Shown one piece after another: positions 24,301-30,004 of a stretch of DNA of 64,000 nt (the first letter of the stretch is position 1; each line of letters opens with the position of its first letter). The stretch spans positions 81,309,877 to 81,373,876 of the forward strand of contig CM019063.1 of NCBI GenBank assembly GCA_009667805.1, read 5' to 3'. A program made the translations under genes and the position numbers. The DNA comes from Leptobrachium leishanense. Taxonomy: Eukaryota > Chordata > Amphibia > Anura > Megophryidae. Under the pieces are notes generated by a model that was not told where the DNA came from, ran no database searches, and saw nothing but the letters and a program-made list of their open reading frames with translations.

Positions 24301-25840
24301 AGGGTTCAGGCACAGGATGGGGTCTCAGTTTGAGGTTAGGGGGTTCAGGCACAGGATGGGGTCTCAGTTTGAGGTTAGGGGGTTCAGGTACAGGATGGGG
24401 TCTCAGTGTGAGGTTAGGGGGTTCAGGCACAGGATGGGGTCTCAGTTTGAGGTTAGGGGTTCAGGCACAGGATGGGGTCTCAGTTTGAGGTTAGGGGGTT
24501 CAGGCACAGGATGGGGGTCTCAGTTTGAGGTTAGGGGGTTCAGGCACAGGATGGGGGTCTCATTAGGGGTTCACTCGCGGGGGCTGCTTGAGGTTTAGGG
24601 GTTCAATCACAGGGTAAGGGGGTCTCAGTTTGAGGGTTCAGGCACAGGGTGGGGGTCTCAGTTTGAGGTTAGAGGTTCAGGCACAGGATAGGGGGGTCTC
24701 AGTTTGAGGTTGGGGGTTCACTCAGTGTGGGGCCGCTTGAGGTTTGGGGGTTCAGGCACAGGATGGGGTCTCAGTTTGAGGTTAGGGGTTCAGGCACAGG
24801 ATGGGGGTCTCAGTTTGAGGTTAGGGGATCAGGCACAGGATGGGGGTCTCAGTTTGAGGTTAGGGGGTTCAGGCACAGGATGGGGGTTTCAGTTTGAGGT
24901 TAGGGGATCAGGCACAGGATGGGGGTCCTCAGTTTGAGGTTAGGGGGTTCAGGCACAGGATGGGGTCTCAGATATTAGGGGTTCACTCGCGGGGGCTGCT
25001 TGAGGTTTAGGGGTTCAATCACAGGGTAAGGGGGTCTCAGTTTGAGGGTTCAGGCACAGGGTGGGGGTCTCAGTTTGAGGTTCAGGCACAGGGTGGGGGG
25101 GTCTCAGTTTGAGGTTAGGGGGGTCTCAGTTTGAGGTTAGGGGGTTCAGGCACAGGATGGGGGGTCTCAGTTTGAGGTTAGGGGTACAGGCACAGGATAG
25201 GGGGGTTACAGTTTGAGGTTAGGGGGTTCAGGCACAGGATGGGGCCCTCAGATATTAGGGGTTCACTCGCGGGGGCTGCTTGAGGTTTAGGGGTTCAATC
25301 ACAGTAAGGGGGTCTCAGTTTGAGGGTTCAGGCAGTGTGGGGGACTCAGATTGGGGGTTCACTCAGTGTGGGGCCGCTTGAGGTTTGGGGTTCGCTCGCA
25401 CAGGGTGGGGCCGGTTCGGTCACTCTGTGGGGGGGGAGGGGGTCCAGGTGAATCCCTCTCAGTCATCCCGGTTCGGGTGTGGCGGGAAAGGCCCGGCGCC
25501 CCCTGTGAGAGACACGCGGTGTTCCGCGGGGCCCCGGGCCCTCACATGGCTCCTGAGAGACCCCGCAGGCCTAGTGGTCTCTGCGAGGCAGGAGCCGGCA
25601 CCTCTCCTGGCCGCCCTCGCCGGGCACAGCGCGGCCCTCTCACACGCAGCACGCTACGCTGACAGCTCTCGGTGTAGGCCGCGGCCTCCCTCCCAGTCGT
25701 CATTCAGCCCCCCATGCCGCCCCGCGGAAGGATACTTGTTGCACGGTTCGCTGCGTGCTCGTGTCCGGCGACTGCGACTCCTTCAGCAGCTGCAGGATCT
25801 GCGCGAGGCCTTGCTCGTCCGGCTTCCACTCGAACTCCAT
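3215..25840 (-). CDS. TNPO1: TNPO1 5' part, exons 1-4 (transportin-1)
   Basis: Transportin-1 (karyopherin beta-2) is a nuclear import receptor. It binds PY-type nuclear localisation signals on RNA-binding proteins such as hnRNP A1 and FUS, carries them through the nuclear pore, and releases them on binding RanGTP. Four exons, joined 25840-25736, 11535-11460, 3574-3425 and 3321-3215, encode 438 nt or 146 residues without a stop; the rest of the protein (about 890 residues in the family) lies beyond the window. The predicted N-terminus follows known vertebrate TNPO1 closely, starting [12 protein letters not shown]. Residues 60-146 contain the near-invariant [19 protein letters not shown] and [12 protein letters not shown]. 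The segment [15 protein letters not shown] points to TNPO1; recalled TNPO2 differs here. The region covers the first HEAT repeats, which contribute to Ran binding. The assignment rests on recalled family sequence, not a search. Confidence 0.95.
3425..3574 (-). CDS. TNPO1: TNPO1 exon 3
   Basis: This 150-nt exon has acceptor TTTTCCAG|AT at 3575 and donor G|GTAAGTG at 3424. Both edges split a codon: the first completes an Asp codon from exon 2, the last leaves the first base of a Gly codon. The translation contains [13 protein letters not shown], then [16 protein letters not shown] and SSPLIRATV. This is one of the most conserved parts of transportin-1, in the importin-beta N-terminal domain. 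No frameshift or stop. Confidence 0.96.
4382..4606 (+). mobile_element. tRNA-derived SINE-like element
   Basis: It contains a good RNA polymerase III B-box, GGTTCGATCCC at 4452-4462, then the SINE-type phrase CCTTGGGCAAGACACCTAAC, and ends in an A run at 4589-4606. It lies in plus orientation inside the LINE-like insertion. The A-box is poor. The exact left end and target duplication are not resolved. Confidence 0.55.
4910..5158 (-). pseudogene. Possible ORF1 start of the LINE-like element
   Basis: An 82-codon frame starts [11 protein letters not shown] in a fair Kozak context, is rich in Ser and charged residues, and ends at a stop, with no coiled coil or RNA-binding domain following. The position just after a GC-rich 5' region fits the beginning of a LINE ORF1. 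There is no recognisable domain, so this may be chance coding potential. Confidence 0.3.
6690..7260. mobile_element. Decayed TTAA-flanked element related to 17629-19419
   Basis: The right end GCGAAGGGA followed by TTAA (7261-7264) matches GCGAAAGGG plus TTAA at 19411-19423. Further inward, GCTCAGCACA, TTCAAAAACACGTTTAAA, TTTGAATCTGCC and TTTACA-GTAAA-type segments occur in the same order as in the younger copy, with many substitutions. The left end is not found. Confidence 0.6.
7984..8606. mobile_element. hAT-like MITE interrupted by another MITE
   Basis: The left end CCGTGGTTCCCAACC and the right end GGTTGGGAACCACTG are inverted repeats, and the next segments (CAGTCCTCAAGTACCCCC and its complement) extend the match. 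The fragment between carries GCTGCTCAGTGATTGCAGGA, also present in the complete copy at 12306-12487. A different MITE lies inside (8121-8556), so this one is the older. No clean 8-bp duplication remains. Confidence 0.7.
8121..8556. mobile_element. MITE of the GTCAGACGAGCG family, copy 2
   Basis: Its ends GGCTAGGGTCAGAGTGGGG and (reversed) GGCTAGGGACAGATGAGCG are inverted repeats bordered by TTA/TAA. The interior shares GCGTGTGTGCGTGATTAGGA and the following GTCAGAC with copy 5 at 15950, so these two form a subfamily. Inserted in the hAT MITE at 7984-8606. Confidence 0.75.
9824..10141. mobile_element. MITE of the GTCAGACGAGCG family, copy 3
   Basis: Left end GGCCGGTGTCAGACGAGCG, right end GTCTGACACCAGCC. 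The interior (TTGCAGCGCTGAGC, CAGACGTTCCTTCCACTCG) matches copy 4 at 10661 in inverted orientation. The two lie 500 bp apart on either side of the palindromic element at 10146-10542. Confidence 0.8.
10146..10542. mobile_element. Palindromic TTAA-flanked MITE (piggyBac-like)
   Basis: TTAA at 10142-10145 and 10543-10546 flank an element that begins CCTCCCTGGCGGT and ends with the reverse complement ACCGCCAGGGAGG. The whole element is close to one inverted repeat centred near 10388 (TCGCGA), with arms of about 190 bp. TTAA target duplication is characteristic of piggyBac transposons; no transposase is present, so it would need one in trans. Both arms include a GAG|GTAATGTAT or GAG|GTGATGTAT word that resembles a splice donor. 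Confidence 0.8.
10661..10987. mobile_element. MITE of the GTCAGACGAGCG family, copy 4
   Basis: Left end GGCTGGGGTCAGATGAGCG, right end CGTCTGACACTGGCC followed by TAA. It includes a TCAGCGCTGCAAGGCTTGATC segment shared in reverse with copy 3. Length 327 bp. Confidence 0.8.
11460..11535 (-). CDS. TNPO1: TNPO1 exon 2
   Basis: This 76-nt exon has acceptor CCTCCCAG|AAA and donor GAAG|GTGAGT. It encodes [20 protein letters not shown] followed by KLKSE and the first base of an Asp codon. It joins exon 1 in phase 0 and exon 3 in phase 1 without disrupting the frame. It covers helix A/B material of the first HEAT repeats of transportin-1. Confidence 0.96.
12306..12487. mobile_element. hAT MITE, complete copy
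   Basis: The ends CAGTGTTTCCCAAACC and (reversed) CCGTATTTCCCAAACC are inverted repeats, continued inward by TGTCCTC/GAGGACA. The flanks CTTTACAC (12298-12305) and CTTTAAAC (12488-12495) match at 7 of 8 positions, fitting an 8-bp hAT duplication. At 182 bp it is non-autonomous. The same family is seen interrupted at 7984-8606. Confidence 0.85.
13545..13912. repeat. Minisatellite array M2
   Basis: Six units of 22 bp based on CAGCTCACATGGATATGG, then a block of 20-21-bp units with CTCTCATGGATTGG, then units ending GGATTTAC. The sharp change in unit type along the array suggests stepwise local amplification. The core is the same as array M1 (611-1808), in reverse orientation. Confidence 0.95.
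13913..14195. repeat. GC-rich palindrome, about 280 bp
   Basis: Reading inward from both sides gives the same words: CGCTGGCCG-GTG, ATGTAAAGCACGCGGCCAGC, GTTCCCCTCCGGCGCGCCAA, ATACTCACCCTTCCTGAAG, TTCCGGTCGCTGGGCAGTGA. The right arm is the reverse complement of the left; the centre is near 14050. Each arm contains GAAGG|GTGAGTATT on one strand, a splice-donor-like sequence. Confidence 0.9.
15950..16377. mobile_element. MITE of the GTCAGACGAGCG family, copy 5
   Basis: Left end GGCTGGTGTCAGACCAGCGC, right end TTTGACCCTAGCC followed by TAA. Closest to copy 2 (shared GCGTGTGTGCGTGAT and GTCTACATAACGTCCAGACG-type words). Length 428 bp. Confidence 0.78.
16380..16565. repeat. Short satellite, ATCACAGAGCTCCACAGC type
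   Basis: Two to three degenerate units of ACTCACAGTAATGTG, GTGTGTATGAGCGTATCACA and GAGCTGCACAGCAATAAAA, one partly inverted. The same unit forms a longer array of about 55-bp units at 61025-61355, 45 kb away. Confidence 0.75.
16986..17620. repeat. Modular hairpin block, left copy
   Basis: A run of separate short palindromes: GGACGCGCTCAGCGCGTCC; GGCCGACATC-GATGTCAGCC; GGTGTCATCGC-GCGATGACACC; ATCACGAATCGGCGCC-GGTTCGTGAT; GGCCGACATC-GATGTCGGCC; ACGGATCGGGAGATAGG with its complement; and TTGGTATTGTTGGA-type arms. The same modules occur in reverse order at 18284-18918. TTAA precedes the block (16986-16989). No coding frame is credible. Confidence 0.75.
17629..19419. mobile_element. TTAA-flanked element with 480-bp inverted arms (piggyBac-like)
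   Basis: TTAA at 17625-17628 and 19420-19423 flank CCCTTTCGCTGCTGAGGC and its reverse complement. The arms (17629-18115 and 18940-19419) match along almost their whole length, for example CATTTTTACCG, GCTTATTTTAGTATATGACC, ATAATATGTC/GACATATTAT and GGGAACAATATTGCTGCATT. The CCCTTT start after TTAA resembles frog piggyBac ends. Between the arms are A/T homopolymer tracts (18090-18280) and a hairpin block (18284-18918). No transposase. Confidence 0.8.
18284..18918. repeat. Modular hairpin block, right copy
   Basis: The same hairpin modules as at 16986-17620 in reverse order: TTGGTATCGTTGGAACGGCC, GATCGGGAGATAGGGGG with its complement, GACTGGCGTCATCG-CGATGACGCCAGTC, GCCGACATCCAAGATGTCGG, ATCACGAACCGGCGC-GCGCCGATTCGTGAT, TTGGAAGGGC-GCCCTTCCAA and TGGACGCGCTGAGCGCGTCC. 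It appears to be a cargo built from palindromes. Confidence 0.75.
20652..20786. mobile_element. hAT-like MITE (GGAACTACATTTCCC type)
   Basis: Starts CAGGCATCAGCAACCTGG, contains CCAGATGTTTTGGAACTACA and a reversed GTCTGGGAGGGCCAATGTC, and ends TCGCTGACCCTAG. Same broad family as 2878-3000. Boundaries approximate. Confidence 0.6.
22900..25430. repeat. G-rich minisatellite field in TNPO1 intron 1
   Basis: The core from about 23600 to 24330 is more than twenty near-identical 33-bp units built from CAGGCACAGGATGGGGGT plus CTCAGTTTGAGGGTT. On both sides the unit is longer and more varied, with GAGGTTAGGGGGTTCAGG, CTGCTTGAGGTTTAGGGG and TTCACTCGCGGG blocks. G runs lie on the plus strand, which is the template for TNPO1, so the transcript would be C-rich. 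Since 33 is a multiple of 3, long open frames arise (23580-24333) without being genes. Confidence 0.95.
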
Positions 25841-26000
25841 GCTGAGGGCGCGGGGACACTCTCACGCGGGGAGACGGCGGCGCGAGGAGAGCGGGGGAGC
25901 AGGCTGGGAAATGGAGGGAGAGGCGCGGTCCTAGAGTCCGCCCGATTCCCTCGCGCCGCCGGCTGCTTCCGGGTCCTAGAGTCTGACCGCTTACTGAATA
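25430..26000 (-). promoter_or_regulatory. TNPO1: TNPO1 CpG-rich promoter region
   Basis: The sequence changes sharply to high G+C with many CG dinucleotides around exon 1, as expected for a housekeeping promoter. Upstream of the start codon on the minus strand is CCGGAAG (25966-25972 on the plus strand CTTCCGG), an ETS-type site common at such promoters. No TATA box was seen. The transcription start probably lies between 25860 and 26050, but this cannot be fixed without RNA data. Confidence 0.65.
25736..25840 (-). CDS. TNPO1: TNPO1 exon 1 (start codon)
   Basis: The start ATG (25840-25838) lies in context CAGCATGG, a good Kozak match. The 35 codons [20 protein letters not shown], then [15 protein letters not shown], end at donor CAACAA|GTATCC. 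The known vertebrate N-terminus differs only slightly here (MEYEW and GLQQ in the recalled human protein). The exon is phase 0 and joins exon 2, which starts KLEQLNQ. Confidence 0.96.
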
Positions 26001-26141
26001 CCAACTGCAGCGGCAGAGGGTCATAGAGTCTGCCAGCCAGAGACAAACCGCCTCAAGGGCTATAGAGTCTGCACAGCTAATAGAAAAAAAGTCCAGGACC
26101 TGTAGAGTCTGTGCCAAACAGACAGGGGGCTCGTAGACTGT
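25931..26141. repeat. Degenerate TAGAGTCTG repeat at the TNPO1 5' end
   Basis: The motif TAGAGTCYG recurs at 25932, 25977, 26024, 26063 and 26103, with a weaker TAGACTGTG at 26134. Spacings are 45, 47, 39, 40 and about 31 bases. Each is preceded by a GGTC, GGGC or GACC-like word. This looks like a decayed 40-45-bp tandem repeat overlapping the likely 5' UTR and promoter. Confidence 0.65.
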
Positions 26142-26281
26142 GTCGCATCATACAAAAACAAACACCTAGGGGCCACTCAGTGTGTTTGCAAGGGCCAGAA
26201 ACCAAACAAATGGCCTGTGTCTCCATATGGACAAAATAAAATCCCTAAAACAGAGTAAATCACTGCACAAAAATAAAATAA

Positions 26282-27110
26282 CAAGGTTATTCAAAGAGAA
26301 TCGAAAAGTCACTGCACTTCGGTGACTTTTCGTTTCCTGCGATTTGGCGATCCTAGTTCGCCGACCCTGCGGTGTATTCAGCAAGCACCACAGGGCCGCC
26401 ATACTGCAGGGAAAAGACACCGCAAACCTGACGAACACTTAACGCAAATCCCGCTGAACACACCGAAACCCATACAAACATCTGGATTAAACACGCCGGA
26501 GAAACCCGACTAGCCGCCGATCACAGCGCAGAGCAGCCGCCGGAAAAACCAGACACGTAGACGAATGGGGTGTAAAAAAACAAAACGTTTGCTTGAAAGA
26601 TTGAAAAGTGAAATGCTGTTTGCAAAAAAAATACTGAATGAAAATGCCTGGAATTTACATATAAGATCCAATGAATGATAATAAAAAGGGCTGTTACTGA
26701 AAAAAGAAATGACGATTTTAAAAAAAATGGGGAAAAAATTTTGCCAAAAAAAATCCCAAAAAATTATGAATAAAGAGACTCTTTACTGCAGAATATAATA
26801 ATAAACGGTTTATTAGATATCGAATTAAAACGGGAATATTTTTAACATTGAAGCCTATGGGATTCTCCGGAATAAACCTGTCGAATCAAACCACTGAATG
26901 GCAGGGCATTTCGGAAACCTTTCACTGCTGGTTTGTGCTCTCTGAATAGCCGAAGCATTGCTTTTTTATGGGGATTTCACTGCCTTTGAACAGGCACCGA
27001 ACAGGCACCGTATGTGCAGGCAACTCGCCATGATTTGGCGAATTGCCTGCTCTCTGGATAACCGAATGGCTACCTTTCTCCAGCAATTCGGATCTCTTTG
27101 AATAACCCTG
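26282..27110. mobile_element. Palindromic GGTTATTCAAAGAGA element, copy A
   Basis: It starts CAAGGTTATTCAAAGAGAATC and ends with the complementary GATCTCTTTGAATAACCCTG. Inside are a small hairpin (AAAAGTCAC-GTGACTTTT), TTCAGCAAGCACCACAGGG, a central A/T-rich part with TTTATTAGATATCGAATTAAAAC-like sequence, and TTTGGCGAATTGCCTGC. Four related copies or parts exist in the window (15465/19425, 27160/39585, 40796 and 56335). CAGGG ends would fit hAT, but the target duplication is unclear. Confidence 0.75.
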
Positions 27111-27729
27111 TAATTATTCCGAACGAATCATTTTTTCCAACATTTACTATCTACACCTACAGGGTCCTGGCGAATTGCCTGCACATACGGTGCCTGTTCG
27201 GTGCCTGTTCGAGGGCAGTGAAATCCACATAAAAAAGCACTGTTTCGGCTATTCAGAGAACACAAACCAACTGTGAAAGTATGTAGAAGAGGATAAAAGT
27301 CTCGCTGACTGCCTCAATGAATATTTTTGTTCAGTCTTTGCAGAAGAAAAGGAAGGAAAGGGACCTCAGATAGGAGGAAACACTAACGAGACATTTACAT
27401 ATGAGTTTACAGAGGAGGTTCTATAGCAGCTGTCTAAAGTAAAGACAAATAAGTCAATGGGGCCTGATGGGATCCACCCTAAGTTATTAAAATAGCTCAG
27501 TGTTGTAATAGCAAAACCGTTAAAAGATTTATTTAACCAATCCTTGTTAACGGGAGTCGTCCCAGAAGACTGGAAATTAGCAAATGTTGTGCCCATTTAC
27601 AAGAAGGGTAGTAGGGAGGAATCGGGGAACTATAGGCCAGTTAGTCTTACGTCAGCAGTGGGGAAATTAATGGAAAGGAAAGGATTGTTGAACATCTAAA
27701 AACACATAGATTACAGGATCAGAAACAAC

Positions 27730-29590
27730 TAGACATGTGCACAGCACAAAATTTTGTTTTGAACGAATGGATTAGTCCTAAAACGCAATTTATTTAGTTG
27801 CTAAAGAAATTCGTTTTCAGTTCTTTAGTATGAAAATGAATTTCATTCATCTGAAAATCAGCGTATACAATTACTATTGTAATGGTGACTCCTCAGAGGG
27901 CTGAGATCGGCTGCTTGTTACAGTATCTCTCAGTCTCAGCACAATGTGTCAGGCAAAGCTGTTACAGTAACTGACTGCTGCTCATCACAGTGCTCAGAGT
28001 TTCAGTAAAACTAGTAAATAATAATTTTATATATAAGAGGTTATAACAATATTATTTCCATGGTTTACTGAAACTCTGAGCGCTGTGAGAGCAGCAGTCA
28101 GTTACTGTAACAGCTGAGCCTGATACATTGTACTGAGAGATAATGTAACAAGCAGCTGATCTCAGTGCACACAGCCACTGGATTTAAAGGGTTTAAAAAA
28201 ATGCTCCTCTCTGTATAATGTATAGAACATCCTCCTGCATTAATTAATACCCCTCTCTGTATAATGTATATAACATCCTCCTGCATTAATACCCCTCTCT
28301 GTATAATGTATACAACATTCACCTGCATTAATACCCCTCTCTGTATAATGTATATAACATCCACCTGCATTAATACCCCTCTCTGTATAATGTATAGAAC
28401 ATCCACCTGCATTAATACCCCTCTCTGTATAATGTATATAACATCCACCTGCATTAATACCCCTCTCTGTATAATGTATAGAACATCCTCCTGAATAAAT
28501 TAATGTCCCTCTCTGTATAGAACACCCTCCTCAATTTATACTCCTCTCTGTATATATTAATGCAGTAGGGTGTTATATACAGAGAGGGACATCCTCCTGC
28601 ATTAATTAATGCCCCTCTCTATATAGAACATCCTACTGCATTGGCATGTGGATGGTGCAGAACTACGGAATGCAATGCTTATCCAGCACAGGCGAGGAAA
28701 CTTTTACTTAAAGTTTGTATCTCTGTGGGGGAGACAGACCGGATTATAGAAGCAGGGGAGAAGGAAAATATTAACGGAAATCGGTCTGAAAGCTCCGAGA
28801 AGAGATTACTGGTGCATATTTTTTTTTTTTTTTATAAAATAAAACACTTTAAATCCAGGGAAAACATTCAAATAAATCACACTGAAGGCTCATAATGACA
28901 GAGTAACTGGGAGAGCTGGATACTAAATGTATCTGACTTAAAAACCCCTTTATAACAAGCAGCACTGGGAGAGGAGAGGGACTTTATATAAAACGTGTAT
29001 TATAGATGAGGAAAGGGGGATAGTGATCCTGGATAATATAAAATGTATCAGACCTAAGCCCCTATTATGCAGTGCAGGAGGGGAGATAACACAAGTATTA
29101 TAAAGTTTTTCTCTTCTCCCAGCGCTGCTTGTTATTAAGGGGTCTTTACTATCCAGGCATCCCTGTTATACTCTGTCATGAGCTTTCAGTGTGATTTATT
29201 TGAATGTTTTCCTTCTCCAGCTGCTTTTATCATCTCGTCTGTCTCATAGACATGCAAGAGTAAAGTAAAGGTTTTCTCTCCTGTGCTGGTTGTCTGCGCT
29301 GCGAGTGAGTATTCTGGAGCTCTATCACTGTCATATTTTCGAGTAGGGGTCGGGAAGGATTACACATACAAACTTTTTCTGTAGCTTTACGATGTTGCGC
29401 TCTTCATTGCTGGTCTCCTTCACTCAATGTAATATTACAAAAAGGATTGAAACTAAAATGTAATGTATTTTCCTTTCGTTTCTTTCGTTTTTTGGACTGA
29501 GCAGTTTCGTATCTCTTGAGTCATACGAAAACGAATTATCCCAAAATTCGGACTAAATCGTTTTAGTACTAAAACAAATGCAAATGTCTA
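27730..29590. mobile_element. Non-autonomous hAT nested in the CR1 LINE
   Basis: Exact 8-bp duplications GAAACAAC at 27722-27729 and 29591-29598. Ends TAGACATGTGC and (reversed) TAGACATTTGC are a known hAT terminus type, and subterminal segments such as TTAGTCCTAAAACG pair with CGTTTTAGTACTAAA at the other side. The interior has an inverted pair around 27870-28150 (TACAGTAACTGACTGCTGCT and its complement) and a 42-bp tandem repeat. No transposase. Confidence 0.92.
28200..28510. repeat. 42-bp tandem repeat
   Basis: About six to seven units of ATTAATACCCCTCTCTGTAT plus AATGTATANAACATCCACCTGC, with shorter degraded units to about 28635. The period is a multiple of 3, so short repetitive open frames appear on both strands; they are not genes. 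Confidence 0.95.
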
Positions 29591-29685
29591 GAAACAACAT
29601 GGGTTTACCTCAGGGAGATCATGCCAAACTAATCTTATTGATTTTTTTTGATTGGGTAACAAAATTAATAGACACAGGTGGTGCA

Positions 29686-29910
29686 TGTATAAATGAGACT
29701 GATTCTGTAAATATTGTCTCTGACTCCAGCTGCAGGGTTTTATATATTTATTAAGAGATCATCTTATAACAGGTTCTAATCTACAGTTCTGCTAACTAGT
29801 CCATGTCCATGTGACTCCTCCCCTATATCCTGCTGAGCTGCAGTGTAACACATATATCCTTCCCCCTGGTTACAAATACTCTCCTTCCTGGTTCCACACA
29901 TATTGATACA
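29686..29910 (-). repeat. 3' LTR of the Ty3/gypsy element
   Basis: 225 bp, TG...CA ends. On the minus strand it begins TGTATCAATATGTGTGG and ends CTCATTTATACA. It has AATAAATATATAAAACC, combining a polyadenylation-like and a TATA-like word. By eye it is identical to the other LTR at 34116-34340. Confidence 0.97.
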
Positions 29911-29923
29911 TCTTTCCCTTTTT
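29911..29923 (-). promoter_or_regulatory. Polypurine tract
   Basis: AAAAAGGGAAAGA on the minus strand lies directly before the 3' LTR, the place where plus-strand DNA synthesis is primed in LTR retrotransposons. Confidence 0.8.
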
Positions 29924-30004
29924 GGGAAAATGGAAGTTGTTTCCTTTAGCTCAAGTCTAGGAGGTAGATGGATCGGGAAACGGATTCTTGTAGTGGGTCA
30001 CATG

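Larger units (their letters stand above)
11536..25735 (-). other. TNPO1: TNPO1 intron 1
   Basis: A 14.2-kb first intron. Recognised contents: hAT MITE (12306-12487), hAT with minisatellite (13392-14336), a nest of elements (15465-19872), a MITE (20652-20786), and a G-rich minisatellite field (22900-25430). I see nothing recognisable in 11540-12297, 12500-13380, 14345-15460, 19873-20650 and 20790-22900, apart from AT-rich and simple-sequence tracts. Confidence 0.85.

Noticed and set aside
23580..24600. Plus-strand open frames with [11 protein letters not shown] repeats
   Set aside because: Product of the 33-bp intronic minisatellite; frame openness follows from a period divisible by 3.
3215..25840. 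TNPO2 rather than TNPO1
   Set aside because: The N-terminus [10 protein letters not shown] and the segment [15 protein letters not shown] fit TNPO1; recalled TNPO2 has a shorter start and a different segment here.
25385..26117. Open frames of 137-213 codons around TNPO1 exon 1
   Set aside because: High G+C removes stops by chance. The conserved TNPO1 exon occupies another frame, and these frames have no domain.
28098..28494. Open frames on both strands with 14-residue repeats
   Set aside because: Explained by the 42-bp tandem repeat.
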